Below are positions 1-6,774 of a stretch of DNA of 31,605 nucleotides, in pieces. Under the pieces are notes generated by a model. That model saw nothing but the letters and a program-made list of their open reading frames with translations. It was not told where the DNA came from and made no database searches. Every line of letters begins with the position of its first letter. Position 1 is the stretch's first letter. Source of the stretch: JTS-AC122 sp041742635 (GTDB taxonomy: Bacteria; Planctomycetota; Phycisphaerae; Phycisphaerales; UBA1924); the NCBI GenBank assembly GCA_041742635.1, contig JBGSIF010000340.1, forward strand, positions 1 to 31,605, read 5' to 3'. The translations under genes and the position numbers were made by a program.

Positions 1-560
1 GCGTCGCCGATCGCGTGCCCCGAACTCGCGCACGCCGTCGCGTGCGCCGACGACGGCCCCTGCAACCCGTACCGAATGCTGATATTCCCCGACGCCGCGT
101 TCACCATCAGCCGCGGCACCGTGAACGGGCTGAGCCGATCCGGCCCCTTCTTGTGCATCACCACCACCCCGTCTTCGATCGTCTGAATCCCTCCGACGCC
201 CGATCCAATGATCACCCCGCACCGCTCCGGATCCTCTTTCGCAAAGTCGATCCCCGAGTTCCGCACCGCCTCGACCGCCGCGCAAATTCCCAGCACCGCG
301 AACCGGTCCAGCCGCTTCACTTCTCGCGCTTCGATCGTCGGCACTGGGTTCCAGTTCCGCACCTGCCCCGCGACCTTCGCCGTCCACCGGTCGGCGTACA
401 CCTCGAACTCTTCGCCCATCAGCGGTCCGATCCCGCTCCGTCCCTCCCGCATCCCTTCCCATGTGCTCTTGGCATCATGCCCCAAGTCCGTGATTGCTCC
501 CAACCCCGTGATCACGATCCGAGGCGTCGGCCGGCTTGTATGTGTGCGTGAGTCAGGCAT
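1..560 (-). CDS. fabF: 3-oxoacyl-ACP synthase II (FabF), partial, C-terminus beyond window
   Basis: Condensing enzyme of fatty-acid elongation in the cytosol (malonyl-ACP plus acyl-ACP). Reading from the ATG at 560 gives a thiolase-fold N-terminus with RIVITGLGAITDLG near residues 14-27, then GVIIGSGVGG and VNAASGNISIRYGLQGPSSA. The nucleophile elbow ATACASSGHAIGDA places the catalytic Cys at about residue 177. The catalytic His residues would lie beyond base 1, so only about 45% of a normal 410-430-residue enzyme is present. A 13-residue Ser/Thr/Arg-rich extension precedes the usual start of the family. FabB or another KAS paralogue cannot be excluded without the C-terminus, but the pattern fits KAS II best. 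The gene is transcribed out of the window to the left; the 133 bases upstream are free of genes. Confidence 0.9.
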   Translation of the reverse strand, partial: MPDSRTHTSRPTPRIVITGLGAITDLGHDAKSTWEGMREGRSGIGPLMGEEFEVYADRWTAKVAGQVRNWNPVPTIEAREVKRLDRFAVLGICAAVEAVRNSGIDFAKEDPERCGVIIGSGVGGIQTIEDGVVVMHKKGPDRLSPFTVPRLMVNAASGNISIRYGLQGPSSAHATACASSGHAIGD

Positions 561-693
561 GGCGGTACATCAACTAAAGTATCATTCTCATCCGGCCACA
601 GCCGGTTCCATTACGTCTCCCCCACTCCCAGTCCGCGCCGTCACAGTGTACGCCCGGTGCATATCGCCCCGCGATTTTTCCCGCTCGGCAATC

Positions 694-1317
694 TCATCGC
701 TTCGGCTCGCCCCACGTCACGTCCCACACAATCTCATTCCCCGTTTTCATCGCCGCGTCCACTCGCACCGTCAGCGTCACCACGTTCTTCTCCGCCGACT
801 CGCTGATCCCGCCAACCACCGGCGACACACCGTGCGAGATCGGTACCGTCGGCAACGTCAACCGAATCGCTATCACCGACCCCAGCCGGCTCTCCTTCTG
901 CTCCGGATAGATCGCCCGCGTCGTCTCCTTGCGCCGCTCAACGCTCGGCTGCGTCAACGCCTTTACCCATCGTGCCTCCGGCCCCCGCGGCATCGTCACC
1001 CGCAGCACATGCAGCCCCTTCGCCGTTGATTCGCACGAAAACGAAATATCCTCAAACCCAACCTCCGACACCGACGCGAACGTTCCCTTTGACGTCACGA
1101 CTTGCGCCGACGCTTCCCACACCACCCCCGCCGACGCAGGCTGTCCGTTCCCCGCCACCTCGGGTATCACCAGCCGCGTTGTCTGGATCGTCCCCGAACG
1201 ATCCGTGTTCAGCGTGATCGACATGTTCGACGCGTCCGAATCATCGCACCCCGCGATGCACATCCCGCACGCCGCAACCGCCACGCCTATCAGCACACGG
1301 CTCCACGTTTGTTTCAT
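694..1317 (-). CDS. Predicted lipoprotein, LppM-like, unknown function
   Basis: From the ATG at 1317 the product has 207 residues. It starts with a short basic N-terminus, a hydrophobic stretch and the lipobox IAGC (Cys24), followed by Asp/Ser, so it should be lipidated. The rest is beta-rich, with MSITLNTDRSGTIQTTRLVI just after the Cys and VTLTVRVDAAM near the end. This opening (hydrophobic, Asp, Gly-Ser-Gly) resembles LppM-type lipoproteins of unknown role, but I do not recognise the family with certainty. A longer reading from 1419 would run through the terminator of the upstream barrel gene and put 34 hydrophilic residues before the signal, so it is disfavoured; ATG 1329 is also possible. 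The gene is separated from the upstream barrel gene by that terminator and so is probably its own unit. Confidence 0.72.
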   Translation of the reverse strand: MKQTWSRVLIGVAVAACGMCIAGCDDSDASNMSITLNTDRSGTIQTTRLVIPEVAGNGQPASAGVVWEASAQVVTSKGTFASVSEVGFEDISFSCESTAKGLHVLRVTMPRGPEARWVKALTQPSVERRKETTRAIYPEQKESRLGSVIAIRLTLPTVPISHGVSPVVGGISESAEKNVVTLTVRVDAAMKTGNEIVWDVTWGEPKR

Positions 1318-1351
1318 TCCTGCCTTCATGCACAAGCGTATCGGCGTCCGT

Positions 1352-1392
1352 TTCAGAAACAAACAACGCCCCCGGTATCGTCCCGGGGGCGT
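1352..1392 (-). terminator. Intrinsic terminator after the outer-membrane barrel gene
   Basis: On the minus strand a 10-bp perfect stem (ACGCCCCCGG at 1392-1383 pairing with 1375-1366) with a 7-nt loop is followed by TTGTTTGTTTCT. It lies about 75 nt after the stop codon of the barrel gene that ends at 1465 and just before the lipoprotein gene. Confidence 0.8.
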
Positions 1393-1464
1393 CGAAGAAC
1401 CACTCTTACGCTCGCTCATCGCACGACTCTCGCGTCTCCGTTTCTCGGTTTCCTCATTTGCTCA

Positions 1465-2337
1465 TCAGAACGTGAACCGCACCCCAACCCCGATCCCGAC
1501 CACCATCTTCGGTCGCTCCTCCACATCCTGATACACCGGGAACTGCGACATCAGTTCAAACGCGAATCGCCTGCCCTCGTACATCAGCCCCGGCGACAGC
1601 CGCAGGTCGTGATCCGAGTTCGTCTCATACAGATAGTTCAGTTCCGCCGTAATGTACCACGCTCCCGTCGTAGTGCTTCGGTAAAAATCCGGCGCGATCC
1701 GATACAAGTATGACACATTCAGCCGCAGCGCATCCGCCGGTCCTTCCCCGCCGTAGTTGTCGTCCGTGTCCCCGCCCGTGTTGAAGTAGTAGTGGATCTC
1801 CTGATTGAACCCGTGCCGCCCGCGCACTTCGGTTGCGACGACCCCGATGTGCGGGTTCACCGATTGGCTCGAAAAATCACTATCGTCGCCCGATGCGAAC
1901 GCCACGCCCCCCATCAGCGCGATACGAAAGGTATCGATCCCGCCGCTGTCGTCCTGATACACCCGGTACTTCAGCATCAGGTCCAGGTCCTCGACGCCTT
2001 TGTCGAAATCATTCGTATCGTTGTCCACCGTGTTTCGTATCACCGCCGGCACATCCAGGCTCAGCGAAAGCCCCCTCGCCAGCCCGTACTGCCACGATGT
2101 CATGAACTCGGCCTGATCCGTGTGATCCGCGCCGGTGTTCGGGTTCCCGCCGTAGCGGTAATAGTGAATCTGTTCCCGGATCACGGAAACCCCCGGCGAG
2201 GGCATCGTCGCCGCCGCGGTGTACATCGCTTCCTGCGCCAGCACCGGCGAGGCCGCCATCACGATACCTCCCAACACCCCCGCGATTGTGATCTTCCGAG
2301 CCGCACCGCACCTCTTGCTACACGTTGTCGTTTTCAT
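1465..2337 (-). CDS. Outer-membrane beta-barrel protein (MetA-pathway/transporter-like)
   Basis: 290 residues with a long signal peptide (basic start, hydrophobic core about 17-30, cleavage likely after VLA at 34). The mature part alternates polar and hydrophobic residues in many short strands, rich in Tyr/Phe (QIHYYRYGGNP, EIHYYFNTGG, ELNYLYETNS). It ends in VGVRFTF, the C-terminal aromatic residue recognised by the BAM machinery. The pattern resembles barrels annotated as putative MetA-pathway-of-phenol-degradation or transporter proteins; a substrate cannot be deduced. The start codon overlaps the stop of the HMA lipoprotein gene upstream (ATGA at 2337-2334), so the two are translationally coupled and probably act together in metal handling (inference). 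A strong terminator follows. Confidence 0.82.
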   Translation of the reverse strand: MKTTTCSKRCGAARKITIAGVLGGIVMAASPVLAQEAMYTAAATMPSPGVSVIREQIHYYRYGGNPNTGADHTDQAEFMTSWQYGLARGLSLSLDVPAVIRNTVDNDTNDFDKGVEDLDLMLKYRVYQDDSGGIDTFRIALMGGVAFASGDDSDFSSQSVNPHIGVVATEVRGRHGFNQEIHYYFNTGGDTDDNYGGEGPADALRLNVSYLYRIAPDFYRSTTTGAWYITAELNYLYETNSDHDLRLSPGLMYEGRRFAFELMSQFPVYQDVEERPKMVVGIGVGVRFTF

Positions 2338-2759
2338 TGCCCACCCCCCGTCGTCGGAATCACGTCCGGTGCAGGCGTCACCACTTTCACCAGTGTGAAC
2401 CCCGCGTCCGCAACCGCTTCTCCCAACAAATACGGCGACGGACGCCGCTCGCCCCCGAACCGCACCAGCGCGGTCCCGATCCCCAGATCAACATCCACCT
2501 TCGTCACCCCTCGTACCCGGATCAGTTGCAAATCGATGTTCGACGCGCACAGCGGACACCCCATCCCGTTCACATACAGCAGCGCCGACTCCGTCTTCAG
2601 CGACTCCTTCGATTTCGCCATCGCTTGGTCTTCCGCCGACACGGCGTGAACGATCGGCCTCTCTTCATACTCAGGGCTTGTGTTGCTCGGGTTTGATGCG
2701 CACCCCGTCAGTGCAAGGACAGGAAAAAACGCCAGGATCATGCGGCGTGTGGTCTTCAT
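2334..2759 (-). CDS. Lipoprotein with heavy-metal-associated (HMA) domain
   Basis: 141 residues from ATG 2759. A signal peptide ends in the lipobox LTGC (Cys20). After a polar linker an HMA-type ferredoxin-like fold follows: LLYVNGMGCPLCASNIDLQL holds the metal site (Cys68, Cys71 in MxCxxC), then VRGVTKVDVDLG and a final strand around ADAGFTLVKV. HMA domains bind Cu(I), Hg(II) or Zn(II). They are usually cytosolic chaperones or P-type ATPase modules, so a membrane-anchored extracytoplasmic copy is less common. The gene lies between a Cys-rich secreted protein upstream and an outer-membrane barrel downstream (4-base overlap). Longer starts (2849) would put the signal peptide internally and are disfavoured. 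No clear Shine-Dalgarno sequence is seen. The ion is unknown. Confidence 0.85.
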   Translation of the reverse strand: MKTTRRMILAFFPVLALTGCASNPSNTSPEYEERPIVHAVSAEDQAMAKSKESLKTESALLYVNGMGCPLCASNIDLQLIRVRGVTKVDVDLGIGTALVRFGGERRPSPYLLGEAVADAGFTLVKVVTPAPDVIPTTGGGQ

Positions 2760-2810
2760 GGTAACTGCTTTCGTGTTGGCGCAGCGCCTCGCTCCGAGGA
2801 CGCCTCGCGC

Positions 2811-2852
2811 ATATATATTCATTATCCGATGCCGGGATTTGCCCCGCATCGG
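2811..2852 (-). promoter_or_regulatory. Dyad operator-like element with AT-rich promoter box before the HMA gene
   Basis: Bases 2826-2836 (CCGATGCCGGG) and 2842-2852 (CCCCGCATCGG) form 11-bp arms with one mismatch and a 5-nt centre. Going downstream on the minus strand the dyad is followed at once by an AT-only stretch (2825-2811, including TATATAT) that could be a -10 box, about 50 nt before the HMA start codon. The position overlapping the -35/spacer suits a repressor or MerR-type operator. It could alternatively be an RNA hairpin terminating the Cys-rich gene upstream, although there is no T-run. Confidence 0.5.
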
Positions 2853-2963
2853 CGTCTTTCAACTCGTTATGAAATGGATCGGCTCGGCGTCGTTCGATTC
2901 AATCGCTCGCCAGCGCCGATATCGGGCTTGGTCGGCGCGCAGATTCCGCGCCAATCACTTGTG

Positions 2964-3386
2964 CTACGTCGTTCGTACACACAACCACGACTGCATCGAG
3001 CACCCCGCTGGCCGCTTCGACCACACGCCCCAGGTTTGTTCACTCCCCCGCTGCCCTACACCCACTTCTTCACAATCCCCCCGCACAACACGACACGTCA
3101 ACGCAAGCCGCACAATTTCTTGCACCGATTCCGACAACGACCGTCCACGCGGCTCCGGCACCGCGGGACGCCCAGGTTCGTCCGAACAGCACGAACATCC
3201 CTTATCCGCCTCGCACGCTTCGCAGCACGCACAGCACTCCGGCTCAATCGCCTCGCCGCAGCACGTCGCCGCGCCCGCGTGCTGTGCCGTCGTCGCATGA
3301 GGGTCATGCGACACCACCCCCAACCCGCCGTAAGCCAGCGGCATCAGCATCGCACCGATCACGAGTATGACCCGCAGCCAACTCAT
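2964..3386 (-). CDS. Cys-rich secreted or membrane-anchored protein, putative metal binder
   Basis: 140 residues. The N-terminus is a signal peptide or anchor (MSWLRVILVIGAMLMPLAYG). It is followed by a cluster of ten cysteines between residues 42 and 67 (TCCGEAIEPECCACC, then CEADKGCSCC), with Glu and Asp between them. Four more Cys are scattered in the last 45 residues. The density of CC and CxC pairs is like metallothionein or mercury-type binding proteins; no named family is recognised. The gene is followed after a 204-nt gap by the HMA lipoprotein gene on the same strand, which supports a metal-related role (inference). The C-terminal half is low in recognisable structure. A good promoter lies directly upstream and the start has AGGGA 2 nt before the ATG. 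Confidence 0.6.
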   Translation of the reverse strand: MSWLRVILVIGAMLMPLAYGGLGVVSHDPHATTAQHAGAATCCGEAIEPECCACCEACEADKGCSCCSDEPGRPAVPEPRGRSLSESVQEIVRLALTCRVVRGDCEEVGVGQRGSEQTWGVWSKRPAGCSMQSWLCVRTT

Positions 3387-3394
3387 AGTCCCTA

Positions 3395-3425
3395 ATCATA
3401 TCGGCTTCTTCACACGAGCGGTCAA
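3395..3425 (-). promoter_or_regulatory. Sigma70-like promoter of the Cys-rich gene
   Basis: Reading the minus strand, TTGACC (3425-3420) is followed after 19 nt by TATGAT (3400-3395); GATATG gives a 17-nt spacing. The predicted transcription start lies only about 2 nt before the ATG at 3386, so the mRNA would be almost leaderless. Confidence 0.5.
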
Positions 3426-3480
3426 CTCGGACCCCAATCCCCGCCGCTTTCGATTCTGGCTCACCCTACCGATACCTACC

Positions 3481-4005
3481 ATGTTCCCAATGCCCTCCCA
3501 CCCACTCATCACTCGTCCCTACGACTCGATGCTCGCCCGTGCCCCCGTTGCAGGCTCTCGTGATGATCGAATGCTCGCCCTCGTAGACCTCTTCTGGGAC
3601 ACGATGCACGAAACCGGCGTCTCCTGGATCGGTTTTTACACCAAATCAACCCCGCTCGACGAGTTGATCCTCGCCGCACGCCGCGATAAGCCCGCGTGCT
3701 CCCCAATCGGACTCCACGGCGCGTGCGGGCGTTCATTCCTCTCTCGCCGAGCCTTGGTCGTCTCCGATGTCGCGCAACTCGGCGAGGGTTACATCGCCTG
3801 CGACCCGCGCGATCGTTCCGAGGTCGTCGTGCCGTTGTTCGAGCCGGTCCCAGGCGATCCGGCCGCCCTCCGTGCATGGGCCGTTCTCGACGCCGATAGT
3901 CACGACACCCACTCATTTTCGATCGCCGACGCACATCAACTCCACGCCGTGCTTATCCGCAGCGGGCTTTCGGTCCCCTGCCAACTTGAAGTAGACCAGG
4001 TTTGA
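3481..4005 (+). CDS. Free methionine-(R)-sulfoxide reductase (GAF domain)
   Basis: Reduces free methionine-(R)-sulfoxide with thioredoxin in the cytosol. The 174-residue product is one GAF domain. All three redox cysteines of the fRMsr family are present at the expected spacing: Cys73 in RRDKPAC, Cys82 in HGACG and Cys107 in GYIACD, followed by RSEVVVPLF and AVLDADS, which line the pocket. The N-terminal SWIGFY matches the family's WxGFY segment. ATG 3481 is preferred because upstream residues to 3367 are in the opposing gene and its promoter; ATG 3490 is possible. No Shine-Dalgarno sequence is visible. It diverges from the Cys-rich gene, with 94 bases between them. An oxidative-stress repair role near metal-handling genes is plausible, but co-regulation is not shown. 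Confidence 0.88.
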   Translation: MFPMPSHPLITRPYDSMLARAPVAGSRDDRMLALVDLFWDTMHETGVSWIGFYTKSTPLDELILAARRDKPACSPIGLHGACGRSFLSRRALVVSDVAQLGEGYIACDPRDRSEVVVPLFEPVPGDPAALRAWAVLDADSHDTHSFSIADAHQLHAVLIRSGLSVPCQLEVDQV

Positions 4006-4066
4006 CCCGAATCGATCGTTCGATGCTGATCCAGCGCGCCTTGCGTCCGTCCTCATACACTCCGCC

Positions 4067-4537
4067 GTGTCGCCGATTGCTTCTTCACCTAAACACGCCC
4101 TGACCGACAGCCAGGCGGCGGAACTGGTTCGGTGTGTCCGCGCCCGGCGTTCGTGGCCACGTCCACCCGCCGCGGCTTTCTGGCTCCGTCTGTCCGCCGA
4201 TATCTGCTTCGGCACCACGTTGCTTTCGATCCTGCTGATCGCTATTCCCAGTTTCTCACGCACTCCCACCGCGACGTTGTGGCGATTGGGCTTCCCGCTC
4301 GCCCTTTTCGTCGCTTGGTTTGTGCTTCGATTCTTGGCCCGCAAACTCTGCTCGCGGCTGCGTCAGCGCGTCCTCCACGCCGGCGGCCTCGCCTGCATCA
4401 ACTGCCACTACCCGCTCCCGCGCCCCGATACCGACGACAACACCGAGCAACTCTGCCCTGAGTGCCGAGAGCCTTACCGCTTTGCCGACGCTCGCAAAGA
4501 TTGGGAACGTTGGCAGCCCGGCGTCTGGTTCTATTGA
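4067..4537 (+). CDS. Two-TM membrane protein with C-terminal zinc ribbon
   Basis: 156 residues from GTG 4067. After a polar N-terminus (1-40) there are two hydrophobic helices at about 44-63 and 72-91, a basic loop, and a CxxC...CxxC zinc ribbon (Cys110, Cys113, Cys130, Cys133) ending in WQPGVWFY. Such small membrane zinc-ribbon proteins are common in planctomycetes and have no known function. TACACT at 4056-4061 lies 5 nt before the GTG and there is no Shine-Dalgarno sequence, so a leaderless mRNA is possible. The 3' end overlaps the convergent thioredoxin-like gene by 7 bases. Confidence 0.7.
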   Translation: MSPIASSPKHALTDSQAAELVRCVRARRSWPRPPAAAFWLRLSADICFGTTLLSILLIAIPSFSRTPTATLWRLGFPLALFVAWFVLRFLARKLCSRLRQRVLHAGGLACINCHYPLPRPDTDDNTEQLCPECREPYRFADARKDWERWQPGVWFY

Positions 4538-5925
4538 GCCTTCTTTGCCTTGACCGCCTTCTCTACCGTCCCGTCCAGCTTGCTCCCACGCAGTGAGCCC
4601 CCTGTTGCGATGATTCTTCCCGTGTCCCCATCGACCAGGAACATCGCCGGTATCGAACGTACTTCGTACGTCTGCGCCACCTTTGCTTTCCAATGCAGCC
4701 CGTCGTACACCTGTTTCCACGGCATCTTGTTCGTTTGAATGAAACTCTGAAGGTGCTCTTTCTTGTCTGCCTGATCCAGTGAAATCCCGATGACCTCCAG
4801 CCCCTTGTCGTGCCATTTGTCGTACGTCGATACAACCTTGGGAATCTCATCACGGCACGGGCGGCACCAGGTTGCCCAGAAGTCCATCAGCACAACTTTC
4901 CCCTTGTAATCCTCTGGAAAGCGGATCGTCACCCCATCAAGCCCCGCATGCTCGAACGACGGTGCCACGCCCCCGACCGCCAAGTTCGGTTTCCCCGTCG
5001 GAGCCTTGGTTTCCGGATCGTTCTTCGGGGCCGGTTGTCCTTTCCCCGGTGGTGCCTTGCCCGGATCTCGTGTCGGCTCCTTCTCCGGTACCTTCTTGCC
5101 CGGTTCCGGCACCGGCTTCGTCGCGTCCGTCGGCGGTTCGCCACTCCCCTTTGTCAGACCGAGAGACAGGGAGTTCCCGTCCGCCGAGACCCCGCGTACC
5201 TCCAGCGTGTGCTGCCCGATCACGATCGGCTTGCGGATATCAAACGCCTCGGTTCGCCGATCGAACCGTTTGTTCCCATCCACATCGATGAACAGTGTGA
5301 TACCGCTGCGTTGCGGCTTCGCCGCTCCTCGAAAGTCCCCCTTGGTTTGATCGTCCGACAGATACGCACGGTACGTGTAGTCACCAATCCGGGCCGTCCC
5401 CTCGAAGCCATAGTCCCGGTAGTAGATCAGTTGGTGCTTCGCGTTCGCGCGCGTCGGGTCGCGCGGGTCCAACCGGTAGAACTGAATCGTGCCGTCGCGC
5501 GCGCCAGAATCGTACTTGATCGTGACCGGTGCCGAGCCGCGTTGCCGTTCGAGCACAAGCGAATCTCCCGGCCCTGAATATCGATCTTGTTTCCACTGCG
5601 GCTTGGGATCGTTCGTCAGATCCCCGTCCCCGTTCGAGTCCACATACAACGTCGCGCTATTCGTGCTCGCCTCGGACAGCATCACCGCGTACCGACCGGG
5701 TTTCTGTTTCGGGCCGAGCGTGATCACCCCGTACAAAGCGTCCGTCACCTTCGCCGGCCATTTCATCACATGCCCCGGCGGCGTCGCGCTCAAACTACAC
5801 GTTTGCGCCTCGTAATACCCCATCCGGCCCACCGCTCCAGCCGGGGAATACGTGAGTTCCACCGTCTGCGCGCACGCCGCATGAGCGAGCAGCATCCATG
5901 TGGCCAAAGCGATTTTGTACGGCAT
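4531..5925 (-). CDS. Exported TlpA/thioredoxin-like protein with N-terminal beta domain
   Basis: 464 residues: signal peptide with AxA cleavage (about 1-19), a beta-rich domain (20-255), a Pro/Lys/Glu linker (about 258-312) and a TlpA/AhpC-type thioredoxin domain (315-464). The thioredoxin domain has DFWATWCRPC (Cys354, Cys357) and a cis-Pro loop VRSIPAMFLVDGD. It should reduce or transfer disulfides outside the cytoplasm. The N-terminal domain contains two Asp-rich loops, DSNGDGDLTND and DVDGNKRFDRR, that look like calcium-binding EF-hand-like loops. A GGGAG Shine-Dalgarno sequence lies 9 nt before the ATG. Partner proteins are not evident; the gene converges on the zinc-ribbon gene. Confidence 0.87.
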   Translation of the reverse strand: MPYKIALATWMLLAHAACAQTVELTYSPAGAVGRMGYYEAQTCSLSATPPGHVMKWPAKVTDALYGVITLGPKQKPGRYAVMLSEASTNSATLYVDSNGDGDLTNDPKPQWKQDRYSGPGDSLVLERQRGSAPVTIKYDSGARDGTIQFYRLDPRDPTRANAKHQLIYYRDYGFEGTARIGDYTYRAYLSDDQTKGDFRGAAKPQRSGITLFIDVDGNKRFDRRTEAFDIRKPIVIGQHTLEVRGVSADGNSLSLGLTKGSGEPPTDATKPVPEPGKKVPEKEPTRDPGKAPPGKGQPAPKNDPETKAPTGKPNLAVGGVAPSFEHAGLDGVTIRFPEDYKGKVVLMDFWATWCRPCRDEIPKVVSTYDKWHDKGLEVIGISLDQADKKEHLQSFIQTNKMPWKQVYDGLHWKAKVAQTYEVRSIPAMFLVDGDTGRIIATGGSLRGSKLDGTVEKAVKAKKAQ

Positions 5926-6245
5926 ATATTCGCACTCCCGAAAATGACCATCCTCACGTTCTACTCGCTAGCCCACCCCTTGGGTCAACCCCTGCAACCA
6001 ACGCACGCTCACGCTATCGGAAATCAATCTATCCAAGATCATCCAGTGAAGTGCTTCGTCCCCTTGAAACCGGGTTCCGTTCTACCTCGTATCGCTCTGG
6101 CCTACGACACAAACAGGAACCTGAATGAACGAAACGCTGGGTCGCTGGACCGAACTGTCTCCAGACATCATATCGCCCGCGGCCCTTTTTTCCCTTGGGT
6201 GCAAACTCCCTGTACGGCTGGACTTGCGAGATTCAGTTGAATCGG

Positions 6246-6548
6246 CTAGTCTGTGTCCCCAATCTCGAACATCCACCTATACAGGTAGTATGGCGGATAT
6301 TTCGACGCGCCCTGTTTCATCTTCTCTTGATTTGAGTTCGGTTCGACGCGGTCATCTACCTGCTTGCGAAGATCTTCGGCATCAACTATGAAAACGGGCA
6401 AACTATCACAAGTCAGTTCCGGCAGGTTCGTCCCGCTTTTTTCGTATTGTCGAGTGTACGGATCGTACCATCGCGTCCGTACCGATTGCTTGAAAGAAAC
6501 ACGGGATGGGTGTTGAGTTTGGGTTTGAATGAGAGGGTGCTGGCTCAT
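6246..6548 (-). CDS. Doubtful hypothetical protein, possible gene remnant
   Basis: A 100-residue frame from ATG 6548 to TAG 6246. Its composition is protein-like (TRWYDPYTRQYEKSGTNLP, then YPPYYLYRWMFEIGDTD) and unlike the Arg/Pro-rich shadows usual in this genome. It sits in a lower-GC patch, so it may be a recently acquired gene or a fragment of one. No family is recognised, there is no Shine-Dalgarno sequence, and the opposite strand shows no competing gene. It may also be chance. Confidence 0.25.
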   Translation of the reverse strand: MSQHPLIQTQTQHPSRVSFKQSVRTRWYDPYTRQYEKSGTNLPELTCDSLPVFIVDAEDLRKQVDDRVEPNSNQEKMKQGASKYPPYYLYRWMFEIGDTD

Positions 6549-6564
6549 CGCGGCTCGCAGGGAG

Positions 6565-6626
6565 CTGAACCAAGGGGGGGCTGAACCAAGGGGGGCTGAC
6601 GTCAAGGGGGTTGAGCCAAAAGGGGG
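6565..6626. repeat. Degenerate tandem repeat of about 15-16 nt with G-runs
   Basis: Four adjoining units begin at 6565, 6581, 6596 and 6611. The first two read CTGAACCAAGGGGGG; the later two are diverged (CTGACGTCAAGGGGG, TTGAGCCAAAAGGGGG). Another G-run follows at 6629. The five G-runs separated by about 10 nt could fold as a G-quadruplex on the plus strand. Confidence 0.6.
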
Positions 6627-6774
6627 TTGGGGGAGAATCGTCCTTTGCCCCTCGTCGAACCTCGTTCGACGGGGAGCCGGTTGTTGATTGTCTTGATTCG
6701 TTCATAGATACGCTAGACTGTCCACCCCGCGGGCTACACCGCGGCGTCCCCAAGATAGAAGCCAGGAGTACGCA

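Larger units (their letters stand above)
5926..6774. other. Long gene-poor region before the giant surface-protein gene
   Basis: About 850 bases without a convincing gene. The part 5940-6500 is visibly poorer in G+C than its neighbours, which suggests decayed or acquired DNA. It holds one doubtful minus-strand reading frame (6246-6548), a run of degenerate G-rich repeats (6565-6626), and the leader of the giant gene. The leader contains two CCGCGG palindromes (6727-6744) and the Shine-Dalgarno sequence AGGAG at 6763-6767, 7 nt before ATG 6775. A weak promoter candidate is TTGTTG at 6681 with TAGATA at 6705. Confidence 0.6.

Noticed and set aside
3098..3307. Minus-strand Arg-rich 69-codon frame in the Cys-rich gene
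   Set aside because: It is a shifted-frame shadow of the Cys-rich gene, without a start signal.
6727..6744. CCGCGG-GCTACA-CCGCGG in the leader of the giant gene as a terminator or operator
   Set aside because: Each half is itself a palindrome, so this is equally a direct repeat of a common GC hexamer; there is no T-run and it is too weak to name.
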